A stretch of DNA of 64,000 bases from Paramecium pentaurelia (Eukaryota; Ciliophora; Oligohymenophorea; Peniculida; Parameciidae). This document shows, in pieces, positions 23,661 to 35,665 of this stretch. The position numbers were made by a program, and so were the translations under genes. Within the stretch, counting starts at the first letter, position 1. Each line of letters begins with the position of its first letter. The stretch is from contig CAJJDO010000002.1 of assembly GCA_905183005.1 (NCBI GenBank), forward strand, positions 534,656 through 598,655. Reading direction: 5' to 3'. The notes beneath the pieces were generated by a model. The model did no database searches, had not been told where the DNA came from, and saw only the letters and a list, made by a program, of their open reading frames with translations.

Positions 23661-24333
23661 TCATTTACTTAAGAATACAACCATTAAAATAATACCATAA
23701 AATATGATAGATGGTAAATATGTCATAAAAAATCTTCCAAAACTATTTTAATTTAAAGAAAGATAAATACCTAACATATTATCCACTTACAATGAGCATT
23801 AGCCATATATGAAACATAGTAAATGATTATTTTCCCTTATATTTCATAATATTTAAAGCCTTTGCAACATGGCTATGACAATTATTTGTAAATAAATTAT
23901 GCTAAATTCTTTATTTGTTATAATTACCATCTATTAACCGAATTCATCATCTGCTTTTAAAACTGCATCATCCCATTTTTATCTTGAAATTTCAAAATCT
24001 TTATTTAATTTAACATATTTTAATGGTTTTCCAAATGTAAAATTATCAATTGCAATATAAAATGGTCCACCAAAATCATGAATAGTCCCTTCAGATGTAC
24101 AAATTCCAGTATGTCCTATACAAGGAATCAGCCATGTTAAAACTGGTATACTAGTCCAAACAATACAGAATGGATATCTACAAGAATTAATTGTTTAAAT
24201 ACTTTTAGTTTTCAACACTAATCTAATCAACTTATTCTATTTCCATATTTTCTTTCTCTACATCTTGTACTTAATTTTCATCTTACACAGCTAATTTATG
24301 ATTTTGAGCTTGACTTAAAGCCATAGCACCCAT
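23661..24333 (-). CDS. TMEM222/RTE1-family membrane protein
   Basis: Introns at 24178-24202, 23902-23927 and 23743-23770 give 197 residues. After a variable Gln/Glu-rich N-terminus come the DUF778 signatures KYPFCIVWTSIPVLTWLIPC, IGHTGICTSEGTIHDFGGPF, FGKPLKYVKL, QKWDDAV and MHNLFTNNCHSHVAKALNIM. Two C-terminal membrane spans follow. The NNCHSHVA motif and the two membrane segments match TMEM222 of animals and REVERSION-TO-ETHYLENE-SENSITIVITY1 of plants, which are Golgi/ER membrane proteins with a papain-like Cys-His pattern. Splicing at 23902-23927 is needed to restore the conserved MHNL...NNCHSH run. Confidence 0.92.
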
Positions 24334-24390
24334 AATTTTAAATAATAAATATTGAATAATATATCTATCATAAATTTTGTTTATTTGTAT

Positions 24391-25169
24391 TCATTCTTAT
24401 TATTTTCTTGTTCTTTTAACTGTTGTTGTTGTAGTAATTGTAGATTAAGAAGATTCATCTTAATTTGGCTATTTATTTTTTAATACTTCTGATTCATGCT
24501 CAAGTTCAATTAATTTTTGCTTTGTTTCATCATATGTTTTTTTTAGATTAAGATATCTATTTTTCCAAGTATTTATTTCATCTTATAGTCCTACAATTGT
24601 AACTGATTATTCCTGTCTTTCTTTTGCTTCTGCTATCTTTTGCTTCAATAGTCTAAATATAAATTATACTTTTACTCAATTTTGTCGTCTCTTTATTAAT
24701 TTTACATAATTTCCTTTTCATATTTGGTTTTCCATTAATTAATTAATTGATCTTTACTTTATAAGTCTTAACTGATATCTAAACTTTTTGCTAATTATTG
24801 ATCTTTCCTTTATTTTTCATCCTTTAGTTGTTAATAGGAACGATCTAATAGCTTTTAATGTTCAGAAATTAATATATTCAATTATTACATAGTAGCTAAT
24901 TATCCTTAAAGTTGCTTCTAGTTGTTTCGAGCTATTTCTGCCATTTTATTGCAGCAATGCCCATCAAATTCATTTTCTCCAGTAAGTACTTTATAAGCAG
25001 ACATTCCATAGAGTTGAGTTAATTCAGAATTAGTTTTATCATTAGCTTATTCTTACCAATTCAAATAACTTGAATTTTCTTACCGAGGACAAAAAGTCTT
25101 TGTTATCTCATAGGGAATTTTTGGTTTATTTGGACAGATTGGATTAGAAATAACTTCGCTAGAGTCCAT
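24391..25169 (-). CDS. Coiled-coil protein
   Basis: 251 residues after removing a 23-nt intron (GTAAAA...TTTAG). The N-terminus MDSSEVISNPICPNKPKIPY has two cysteines (CPNKP and FCPRQ) and a short segment ending GHCCNKMAEIARNN. The rest is a long heptad-like helix rich in Gln, Lys and Glu up to a Thr-rich basic tail, TTTTTVKRTRKQQE. No known domain is recognised. A 17-nt splice alternative would also restore the frame but is shorter than any other intron here, so the 23-nt one was chosen. Confidence 0.7.
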
Positions 25170-25367
25170 ACTAATAAATAATTTAGAAATTAAATTGTAA
25201 ACAAATAATATATTTTTTTTTATTTTTAATAAGAATATTTATTTTATAAAGAATAACTTTAACTATTATCAATCAAAGTTTATACAATGAAAATAGATTG
25301 AAATAATATTTAGAATTAGTATTGTTAATCATTAAGTTTATACAATTAATATTTGTATAGATATAAT

Positions 25368-25922
25368 TCATGGTTTATGCAAACCTTTTGTACAACCGTA
25401 AAGACAATCTCTACATCTATTACAACAAGTAAAATATTCATCTTAACCACATAATCTACAAGAAAAATATTTTAATTTTCCAGGATGATATGTACAACTA
25501 GCTTCATTTTAACCTTCTTTTTAAGCAAAACCACATCTTATACATTTCCACATTATTGGAGATGATTCTATTTCTTTTGTAATATTTTATATTTCTTCCA
25601 AATACTTTTCAAGATTACCCATATTATGTTCAATCCCATTTAATTTTTTGAGAACATCATTTTTTATATTTTGTACATATTCTTTATCATCTAAATTTGA
25701 TTTTAATACTTTTAATTGTTTCTCTTATTATATATTTGATTTTTATAAGTAGTCAATCGATGCTTTATAATCTTAAATTTAAACTTTGATTTCATCATGT
25801 TCTGAAGTCACCTTTGCTAAAGTTACATTGCAAGAGCTGATAATTCTATCAACTTCTAATTCAGAAAGAAATGAATCATGAGTAGTTTATAATGAAGACC
25901 TATGTCGTGTTTTTAATAACAT
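25368..25922 (-). CDS. Coiled-coil protein with YHPG cysteine-rich C-terminus
   Basis: A single exon of 184 residues. Residues 1-115 form coiled coil (EVDRIISSCNVTLAKVTSEH and onward). The last 60 residues are cysteine-rich: WKCIRCGFAQ, then ASCTYHPGKLKYFSCRLCG, then FTCCNRCRDCLYGCTKGLH. The C-x-YHPG-x-(n)-C-x2-C layout recalls CHORD-type zinc domains, which contain a C-x-YHPG core, but spacing and histidines differ. It probably binds two or more zinc ions. No membrane segment or signal peptide is seen. It lies between two other minus-strand coiled-coil zinc genes. Confidence 0.72.
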
Positions 25923-26082
25923 TTATTTTATTTAAATTATAAGAATATAAATTGATGTTAGATCATTTTTATTCCCAATTTAGTATTCAACTAAAAAAAT
26001 AGATTCTTATTTATAACTTTGATTTAGTTCTATAAAACAAATAAGAAGATATTTAATAGACTATGATATCATTATTATAAAA

Positions 26083-27303
26083 TCATCGATTCTTAAATTG
26101 AGGTGAACTATACATTTTAAGTGAATTTAAATTTCCATTTTAGCCAACAGTAAGTGATTATATTAAATTCAATTGATCTATAAAGTCTTCGCTATCTGAA
26201 ACTGACTCTGCAATCATCATTTAATATGAATTTTCAACATCATCTCTTTCTATCATTTATGAATGACCTTCTTCATAATTTTATTCTATATTCTCTTAAA
26301 CTTAAGCTAATTACATCTTTGCTTATTAGAGACTTGTTTAAGATTTAAATGTTTTTAATTGTTATTATTCTGGTGTATGAAATAGATCAATGTTTGTAAT
26401 AGGAACTGATTTAAAAGGAGAACTTTCAGTTTTGGGAGTTCGAGGTAATGATGATAAAGTTTTTGATGTTTTTTAATAATTAATAGAGTCTCTTTTTGCA
26501 ATACTTTCATATACATCTTCATTTGTAATTGTTCTCAATCCAATATCAGATAAATTTTTCTTTATTAAAGATGTTTTTTGTAAGCCTACAGTAACAAATT
26601 CATTTATTTTATATGGTTCATTTAAAGTTATTTTAATTACTTCAATAGGTTTCCTCTATAGATCTTCAATATCAGAAACATACTTTTCTACTGTTTTATG
26701 ATAACAATTCATTATTTCATTGAATGGTTCTTATGCAATTTGTTTGACAATTCGATCTAAATTCTATTGTACATCATTTTTCATGCCTATACTTTCTTAC
26801 TTAGAATTTTAGAGTGATTTTATGGTTTCTTCATATGACAAAGAAGTCTGTTTAAAATTTTATGTTAATTGTTGTATTAATTTGTCTTTCTCTTCTGATA
26901 ACTATTAAGTTACCAATTAATGAAATCTAATTACTTTGTCTACCTATTATTCAAAGTATTTTGTAATGTCCTATTTTTTAGTTAATAAACCGGACAAAGC
27001 TTTATCATATTAAGATAAGTTTCTATTAACCAAGTTCAGAAATCTATCAATTACATCTCTACGTTATCGCTCCTCAAATCCATTTATTTCTTCAACTACA
27101 AAACCTTTACCTGCCATATTAATAGCACATTTGGAACACAATGACACTGAAAGATCCTTTGCCATACAATATTTAGCAGTTTTTTAAGGATGATTCATAC
27201 AACACATATTCTTAATAGTTTTAGATTTGTTTAAAGAGTTAACATTTTCATTTCCTGCAATTGAATTATGAGGTGTGAATTTCATTGATTTTGGTTAAAA
27301 CAT
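26083..27303 (-). CDS. B-box-like zinc and coiled-coil protein
   Basis: A single exon of 406 residues. An N-terminal zinc motif, MCCMNHPQKTAKYCMAKDLS followed by VSLCSKCAINMAGKG (about residues 32-65), has the C-x2-H...C...C-x2-C pattern of a B-box. It is followed by a long coiled coil (about 70-260) and a Ser/Pro/Gln-rich tail with SSLPRTPKTESSPFKSVP. The arrangement resembles the B-box plus coiled-coil core of TRIM proteins, but there is no RING in front and no SPRY or other C-terminal domain, so ubiquitin-ligase activity should not be assumed. Ciliates have many such proteins of unknown role. Confidence 0.75.
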
Positions 27304-27825
27304 TTTATATATTTTTGAATTTTAAATTTTATTATAAACGAATTAATTATTGCTTTATCTGATTACAAAAAATACTTAATAATGCCCAAAGTATTCATAA
27401 AGTTTACATACATGTAAATAAATTTCTAAATAATATTCTTTATAAATTCATTTATTACAGTTTTATCATTTGGGTTTTATTAGAAAATAATTTAAATGAA
27501 ATAATTACTTTGTTGTTTATAAATGATTGATCTTTTCTATTAATAAAATTAAATCTACTGAGATAATTTCATAGACATAACCAGTATATAAATATAAAGA
27601 AATTCTAATCTATTGATATATATTTGAACTATGATTAGAAATAGTAGTAATTTAACAAATCTACTAAGTTTTTATTTTTCAAGGTTTTAATACTTAAAAA
27701 TTGATAACTTTAAATATTTTATAGCAAAAAGATAACTTAAATAAGAAGAGGTTAATGTATATATTATTATAACTATTAATATAGGGTAATTTCATTAGAA
27801 ATGATATCAATAATTTTAATTAATA
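27304..27825. other. Divergent intergenic region
   Basis: 522 bp between a minus-strand and a plus-strand start. It presumably contains both promoters. No gene, RNA or repeat is recognised. Confidence 0.5.
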
Positions 27826-28332
27826 ATGAGTGTGATTAATCCGCAATTTAAACCATCTAGATTTCGATTAGAAAGTTTAGGACCTTAATTGGCTTTTAAT
27901 CCAACTTATAATCCTGTATGAATTTAATTTTACGATAGCGATTTTGTTATATTGGAAGTGAAGACTATTTAAATGATTTATTATAATTAGAATAACAGTA
28001 GTTGGAGGAACAAATGATTGCTTTGATCACTCAATAGTCTATTGATATGGAAGAGAAAAGTCCATAAGTAACAACTTTAGCAGAAAAGCAATAAAATAAT
28101 TATAAGAAGAAAGTATGAATAATTTATATCTCTTAAATAGAAAGTCTTTGACAGTGCTGATTATTTTATGTAACAACAACAGAAGAAGGATTTGACAATA
28201 GAGTAAAAGTAAGAAGAGATGTTGTTGACCAAATATGCAGCTGCAGATTTGTAGTTTAAGACCCCCTTAACAAAGAAATAAAAGAAGGTGTTTGACTCAG
28301 CAGACTACTTCCTTTCACTATACAAAAATTGA
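27826..28332 (+). CDS. Endosulfine/ARPP19-like protein with two FDSADYF motifs
   Basis: Introns at 27916-27938 and 28113-28140 give 151 residues. Two near-identical segments, KKVFDSADYF, occur at about residues 89-97 and 137-145, the second almost at the C-terminus (FLSLYKN end). The ENSA/ARPP19 family is defined by FDSGDY, whose serine is phosphorylated by Greatwall kinase so that the protein blocks PP2A-B55 and allows mitotic entry. Family members carry one such site; this one carries two, 48 residues apart, each preceded by a basic Gln/Lys stretch (QQNNYKKK and LTKKQKK). The assignment rests on this short motif, hence moderate confidence. Only 29 bp separate its stop from the next start. 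Confidence 0.6.
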
Positions 28333-28361
28333 AATAATTAAATCCGTTTTAAAATATATAT

Positions 28362-30030
28362 ATGAAAAAATAGATTGTCTTATTGACTCTATTCATTGTT
28401 TTGACATACAGTCAACGTGGAACTTTGGTTACCCATTATGATTTGGATGGTAATTTATTATCTGAAGAATTCATGCCTCCAATAGAAGATGAAATAACTT
28501 ATTATGATAGCAATGAGTCTGCTATAGATTCTAGTATGGATCAATAAACATAAAATTAACCAAATCCAACATCTGTTTAAGAAAGCTAAGACACAGTGTC
28601 AATTGATGTTCCAATTTAAATAAGCAATACACTAGAGCCAGTGTAAACCGATTAACAATAAACTAATTTGATAGGATCTTCTTTTGAGATTTAACCTGTT
28701 GTAAATTAACAACCTAAAATAGAAACATCAATAGAATAATAGCATAATTTAGAATAAAAAGTAGAAGGAGAATTACATTCTCAAGAAGTCCATGTGAATT
28801 AAAACATAGATTTGACTACTCAATAATAACAGATTCCTCAACCAAAATTTTCCCAAGAACAAGATGAATAATCAATACAAAAGGTAGATATGTAACTCTA
28901 GCCTATTGTTGTAACATCAGATCAAATGGTTGATCTCTAATAAGATATTGATTAACAGACAAATTCTAGTGATATAAACAACTAAATTTTAAATACTTAA
29001 TCAACACCTGATAAATAAAATGAGAAGGATTAGGATTTATAATAAAATAAAGTAGATCCATTAAATTTATCCAAACCAGATGATGAAATTAATAAATTAG
29101 AATAAGGAACCTAAAATTAAATTATATAAGATATGCCTATTTAGGAATAAGTCATAGTTAAATCAGGTAATGAAATTCATATTGATTCAAATACTTCTGA
29201 AGTTAAATTTGATAGTTTAGGTTCAGTATAAGAGCAGTAAGACAAATAATCAGAGTAGGTACATATCTAAACTACCAATGCAAATGATTAATTTGAAGTT
29301 ACATAAAATTTTGGTAGAATAATATAAGATATGATACCTGAATCAGATGATGACACACTAATACAGGAGTAGCCATTGGAAGATTAAGAATCATAAACAA
29401 AAGCAAAATCTTAACCATCATAAATAGAAGAAGATATCAATTTTAATAATGAAAATGAATAATCAAATCAATTATAAGAAACTTAAGTAAAAACAGATAA
29501 TTAATTACCACTTGTTGTAGGAAATGAATAATAAGAATAGTAGATTGAAACAGATGTATAAGAAATTACTTAAGAATCCTCTTAGGCAAAAAAAGATATA
29601 CCTGAAGAATTGAAACAAATTAATGTAAATCCACCTGATAATAATATGAAAAAATAAGGAGAGAATAAAATAAATAATCCTTTTGAAGATGATGGTTTAA
29701 AGCTATCTAGTGAAATCATTCAAAATTAATGCATTGTAATTTACTCAGAATGTGAATATTAAGGTTTAGCATTAGAAGTTTGCGATAGTTTAAAGGATAT
29801 TGAGTAATATCTTCATCTGTATTTTCGATAGGAAATTTAAACATAAAATAAAATCCATCTACATTCCAAAAGGGTATGGACTAACAATCTTTGAAAATTA
29901 AAATTTTAATGGGTAGAGCCATCGTTATACTTCATCTTAAGCATGTCTTCAGAGAGAAGTTTCATTTATTCAACTCTAAATGGATCAATCAATAATAATA
30001 AAACACTAAAATCTAAGAGGATAACATTGA
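28362..30030 (+). CDS. Secreted Gln-rich protein with beta/gamma-crystallin domain
   Basis: 546 residues with one 28-nt intron at 29804-29831. An N-terminal signal peptide, MKKQIVLLTLFIVLTYSQ, is followed by about 430 residues of acidic Gln/Glu/Ser/Pro-rich low complexity. The C-terminal 90 residues form a beta/gamma-crystallin-type Greek-key domain: CIVIYSECEYQGLALEVCDS, then KIKSIYIPKGYGLTIFENQN and FNGQSHRYTSSQACL. The spacing of Y-[E/N]-x-x-x-[F/Y]-x-G and the GYGLTIFE strand fits that fold. Such domains often bind calcium in secreted microbial and protist proteins. In Paramecium a signal peptide suggests secretion, trichocyst or surface targeting; which one is not shown. The splice is supported because it joins the two crystallin motifs in one frame. 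Confidence 0.75.
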
Positions 30031-30332
30031 ATATATAATATAAGATATTCGTTGTAATTAATAGAATATAATATAGTCATATTGTAAATTCATGTATAAT
30101 TAAAAGATTGAATTTATTTTCTAATAAAATTATAAAGTATTTTTAGAATTAAAGTTATTTCATCATGCGTTAACATAAAATATCATTATGATTTAAAATT
30201 ATTGTTTATATCAATTATTTTGACAAATTGTTTCTTTTTCAATAAATTGAATACAGAATTTTATTATAATAAGAAAATTTATAAACTATATATTTATTTT
30301 TGAATTATAATATAATAATTATAAAATCAGCT
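30031..30332. other. Intergenic, no gene seen
   Basis: 302 bp AT-rich spacer between two plus-strand genes. Confidence 0.5.
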
Positions 30333-32366
30333 ATGAACTATTAGACATTTAAACCAACTATATTAAATGATACAACAAATAAGTTTCCTGTTTAATTCAG
30401 ATCAAATGAAAAACCTTGCAATAAAAATTCTGATTTTAATAATAGTTTCCATGAAAATAAATTATTTGGTCAATAATTAGAGTACATCAAATAATTAGAT
30501 GAATAAAAATCCATAATTGAAGGATAAAATCAATTTATTTAGATTTTACGTAATTCAATTGAAAATAAATTGCAAATTGAGGGATTTTAAGAAGTTTTAG
30601 ATTAAGTTTTGAATATGTCAAGAGAATAAAAAATTGATTTATTTGCATTACTTTCATAACTTTATCAAGAGCTTTACATTTAGAATTAAAATGTGACATA
30701 AATTGAAAATTTATAACAATTAGTTGATAATTTAAATCATTAAATCAACTTTTATGCTAAAGAATTGATGGAATTAAAAGTAGACAAATAATATTTAATT
30801 GATTAATTGGATTCAATGGCAAGTACTACTAAAGATGATGATACAATAATTTTTAAAGAAGCTTAAATACAAAAATTAGAATCGGAAAATCATCATTTGA
30901 AATCATAAATCTAACAAATTTAATAAAAGAATGAAAAATATTATTAGGATATCTAATAACTTGAAAAGAGATTGAATAAAATTCAAGTAAATTTAAAAAC
31001 AGAAGAAGGAGAGAAAGAAGAGTTAATGAAAGAGTTGGATGGATTAAGATAAACCTTTTATAAGAGTTTATAGAAGGATGAACAAAAGTAAGAATTCAAT
31101 TTGGCTCTTAAAGAATAAGAAATGGAATTTCTAAATACAAAAATTAAAAAACTAGAATAATAGAATGAAGAAAAAAATAATTTAATTGAGGAAAAATTTA
31201 AATAAATTGAATTATTAAAATATCAACTGTAAGATCTAGAAAATAAGTTTTAATATTAATTGGAAGAAGATGAAATAAAAACTAATTAGATCAAATCTGA
31301 TTATCATGAATAATGTTTATATAGAGATTAACTTTAATAATAATTATCAACTTCAGAATAATTCATTTAAAAATGTATATATAAAGTAATATTTTTTAGT
31401 AACTTTAAAAGTCAATTAGATAACTAATAGATAGGATTCAGATATTCTTAAAAATCTACATCATCTGGAGGATTTTATATAAAATTCCTCACTGGCTGAA
31501 TAAAAGTATTAATAATTAGATCAAGAAAAATCTTAAATAATATTTGATTTACAACATTAGGTTACAGACTCTTAATAAATAAATTAATAATTGTAATAAT
31601 AAATTTCTATTCAAACCAATTAAATATAATAATATTAAAATGACTTAAAATAATTAGACAAATAAAAACGAATATTTAAATAAGAATTAATTCACATGAA
31701 ATAATTAGATGAATAAAAAAACAAAGAAATTTAAGAACTACAAATTTAATATTCAAAATATGATAAAAAATTATCTACTCAGCTAGAATAACAATTAGAA
31801 TTAGAAAAAGAGAATGCTTAATTAAAGGAATAATTGATAATTTTATAATAATAAATGAATAGTAGCAAGAATTAATAATCAAATAAGAAAAGTATTGCTT
31901 GTAGTTAAGTTTCAATTTAAGAATAAAAAGTTAAGAATTTTGATTATATTGCATTATTAAAAACAGTACAATTATATTGATTAATTATAGTTTGAAATAG
32001 TTAAAACTATGTTTTAAATAGAATGTTAAGAAATAATTTAAGAGATGCTTGTGTTATAAAATAAATTAGTTAGAACTGAAGATATTGATAGTGATCTTAT
32101 TTAATAAGAAATAAAATTATAGCAAAAATTTTCAAGTCAATAATTAAAATTAAAGGATGCTCAATTTTAAATGGCCAAATTAAGTAAAGAAAATAAAGAT
32201 TTAAAATAAAAAGTTAAATAATTAATTATTTTAGATTGCTAATAATCATACTTAAAGTTTAAATCAAAGTTATAATTAAACAAATTAGTCATTTGGTTAA
32301 AATAACAGTATAGCCAGATATCATAAATAATCAATATCAGTCCATACTAAACTACGACCTTAATGA
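30333..32366 (+). CDS. Long coiled-coil protein
   Basis: Introns at 31375-31399, 31966-31990 and 32213-32234 give 653 residues. From about residue 30 to 600 the sequence is continuous heptad-type coiled coil rich in Gln, Lys, Glu and Leu, e.g. EEKEELMKELDGLRQTFYKS. It ends in a Ser/Asn/Arg tail, NNSIARYHKQSISVHTKLRP. The third intron is needed to reach this plausible C-terminus. No motor, EF-hand or other domain is present. Proteins like this are common in ciliate basal bodies, striated rootlets and the cortex, but no specific role can be inferred. Confidence 0.75.
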
Positions 32367-32789
32367 ATCTATATACTTGTTTTTCTATAATATATTATTT
32401 ATTATAAACAATCTATCATAAAAACTAAGTTATAGATATGATTATCTATAAATATAAACTGTCTTTTATATTCAATAATAGTTGCAATTAATTTATGAAA
32501 GATAATAAATAATCTAAATTTCTTCTAATATTTTATAATTTATTATATATGATATTGATTTAATAATAACAAAATTACCAAGTTAATCACAATAAAAAAT
32601 AAACAAAATTAAAGTAATCTATAAAATTTATTGAGAACATGTTTTTTTTAATATTAATTTTAATAACATTAAAAGTTTGCAGCTTTAGGGATCCAAAAAA
32701 GAATGGGCTTGCAAAATATTATCATTTTTATTAAGATATATGAATTTGAGGATTATAAATATAATTATAAATATATTTTATATTTATAT
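32367..32789. other. Intergenic, no gene seen
   Basis: 423 bp of AT-rich DNA between plus-strand genes with no recognisable feature. Confidence 0.5.
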
Positions 32790-34046
32790 ATGAGTAAATA
32801 ATATAAAGACATTAGAGCAAATTTTGTATTTGATGTTGCTCCTAAAAGCACTCACTAATCAAATGATGAAATGCCATAGGCAATTAAGAAATCAGAACCA
32901 ATAAAAATTGATAATCAGTAATAAGAAGTGCAAGGAATCAGTTAATAAAGATAATAAAATTTTGATGAGGACAAGTTGAAATCATATTAGAAAATGTATG
33001 AAATGTGTCAACAATTATATAATGATAAATCTTAACTTATGGATGTATAATTGTATTTAATTAGAGACAGTTGATTAATAATAAAAATAAATATTAGAAC
33101 TGGAAAGACAAATTAATGATTATGAGAATTTATAAGCAAATTACGAAAAGGAATAGTTGTAATTAAAAGAGGATTAATTATAAAATATTTAGGAAATTGA
33201 AACTTTAACAAGTCAGTTATAAGTGGTGATGGATTAAAAATAGGATATAAATTAGAACAATTTAGATGAATTTTATGATTAATTGATGAATTTTTTATAT
33301 TAAGAGAACCTGGAAGAGTTGATAAATGATTTGGATAAAAGTAATAAAAAGATGATTGTATAGTTTTTAGTAGAATATGTAAATTGTTGTTTTGATGGTT
33401 TAGTTAATAAACTAATATGTATTAAAAAAAAATCAGGAAGAAAAATTCTAGATTCATATTTAGGATAATATTTAAATAATTTATGATTTATAAAGTAAAA
33501 TTTAGGACTTAACTTGTAATCCATACAGAATCACCACTCCAAAGAGTGTATTAAGTGACACATTAAAATAAAGTAAATTGAGTAATAGTGCAAGTCATTT
33601 TCATAAGACTAATAGTATTAATAATACTGATAAGGAAGAATTATAATCAAAGATTGGTATTTATTAATGCTTAATTAGATTCATTAAAACGTTAAGGGAA
33701 ATAAATAAATAAAAAATGGTAAGAGTTTTGTGAAAATATATTAAGAGAAAGGAATGATGTTATTAAATATCATAAAAAATAAATTGAATCAATTAGTGAT
33801 TAGAATTTAGAGTTAAAGAAAACTATCTCTGAAATTATATAATATTTGGGATAGAGCTAATAAGAATTATGGATACAAATGTTAGATATTAAATAAAAAA
33901 TACATATGAAAGTCATTGATTTGAGTAAGAGTGACAATATCAATTAATTATTGGTTGAAGCAGAACTTAAACAATTATTCTCTATATAAGCACAATTAAG
34001 AAGCCAATTAAATCGCAATCGACCATTAAGAAAAGATTTATAATGA
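32790..34046 (+). CDS. Coiled-coil protein
   Basis: Introns at 33070-33097, 33379-33403 and 33657-33678 give 393 residues. Start MSKQYKDIRANFVFDVAPKS. Two coiled-coil blocks, about 65-185 and 270-385, flank a Ser/Thr-rich linker (NPYRITTPKSVLSDTLKQSK). The C-terminus is LRSQLNRNRPLRKDL. No known domain was recognised. It lies 59 bp upstream of the Sec61 alpha gene on the same strand. An alternative short intron near 33050 was considered, but only the chosen set keeps the coiled-coil frame. Confidence 0.72.
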
Positions 34047-34105
34047 ATTATATGTTAAAGAGATAATTGTTGAGTAGTATACGTGTTAATTTTTTATTTT
34101 AATTT

Positions 34106-35665
34106 ATGAGACTTCTTCATCTGCTTAGACCAGCACTTTCTATTATTCCAGAAGTATAAGAGCCAAGATTCCCTCAACCATTAAAGGTCAAAGTGCTCAT
34201 TACAGGAATTACTCTCTTTATCTATTTGATTTGTTGCTAAATCCCTTTATATGGTGTATATAGAACCTCAGGTATATTTTTATATAATACACATTAGGAT
34301 CTGACCCTTTCTATTGGATGAGAGTAATATTGGCTTCAAATAAAGGTACCTTGATGGAATTGGGTATTTCACCAATTGTAACATCTGGAATGATTTTACA
34401 ATTCCTAAGTGGAGTAGGATTTATTGAAGTTAACCATTCAGTTAGAGAAGACAAGGTATTATTCAATGCAGCCTAAAAATGTATAGCTAATCTTAATTAT
34501 TAGTATTATCCTTTATTATGGCAATTGCTGAAGGAATGGCATACATATGGTCTGGTGCATATGGTGATATAAATCAAATTGGAGCTGGCAATGCGATTCT
34601 AATTTTATTATAATTAACATTTGCTGGTGTTGTTGTTACAATGTTAGATGAAATGCTTTAAAAAGGATATGGTATAATATAAAAATTTAAATCTTTTAGG
34701 TTTGGGATCAGGTATTTCATTATTTATTGCAACAAATGTAAGTGAAAACATACTTTGGAAATCATTTTCACCAATTACATTGTCTACTGAAGCTGGTACT
34801 CAATTTGAAGGTGCTATTATCAATTTCTTCCATTTGATATTCACTAAATAAAATACACGTATATTTTAATCTAATACTTTTAGTTTAAGCACTTTATTAT
34901 GCATTTTTTAGAGAATCAGCTCCAAATCTTAATAATTTATTGGCTACTTTGCTTGTGATCTCATTGGTCATTTACTTATAAGGTTTCAGAGTTGAAGTTC
35001 CATTAGCAAGTTAAAAAATTAGAGGTTTAGTGTCATCACATGGAATTAAATTGTTTTATACTTCAAATATTCCAATGATTATTCAAAGTACCCTTGTTTA
35101 AAATGTTTATTTCCTATCATAATTACTTTATAGAAGATTCAAAACTAATTTCTTTGTTAAATTACTAGGTACTTGGTAAGAGGCAGAATTTGGTGGTTAA
35201 TCAGTACCTATTGGAGGTTTAGCTTATTATATGTCACCATTAAGAGATGTAAAGGATATTATTAATGATCCAATTCATGCAATTGTTTATGTGATATTTG
35301 TTGTTTTTATGTGTGGTTTCTTTGCTAAATTTTGGATTCAAATTTCAGGAGAAAGTGCTAAAGATGTTGCTAGAAAGTTTAAAGATGAATAAGTATAAAT
35401 AATTTATTATGAAAGATTAAAATTAAAGGTTTGAGAGAAGAATCTATGGTAAAATATTTATCTGGTTATATTCCAGTTGCAGCATTTTGTGGAGGAGTTT
35501 GTATAGGATTATTGACTATTGTTGCTGATATTTTGGGAGCTATAGGATCAGGTATTTATAATTCATATTATATTAGGAACTGGAATCTTGTTAGCAGTTA
35601 CAATTATTTATGGGTATTTTGAAACATTTCATAAAGAAAAATATGATAATCAATCCATATTTTGA
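34106..35665 (+). CDS. SEC61A: Sec61 alpha, ER protein translocation channel
   Basis: Six introns (34272-34297, 34481-34503, 34672-34699, 34859-34883, 35393-35415, 35552-35576) give 469 residues, the normal family length. Diagnostic stretches are QIPLYGVYRTSGSDPFYWMR, LMELGISPIVTSGMILQFLS, GSGISLFIATNVSENILWKS, YTSNIPMIIQSTLVQNVYFL, PIGGLAYYMSPLRDV and YIPVAAFCGGVCIGLLTIVA. The sequence predicts ten membrane spans, an N-terminal amphipathic helix and the lateral-gate and plug segments. Sec61 alpha forms the pore of the Sec61 alpha-beta-gamma channel that moves nascent proteins into or across the ER membrane. Each splice choice restores a conserved segment. Confidence 0.97.

Noticed and set aside
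24391..25169. 17-nt intron in the coiled-coil gene.
   Set aside because: A 23-nt intron with a GTA start four codon-compatible bases upstream restores the same frame and fits the length range of all other introns.
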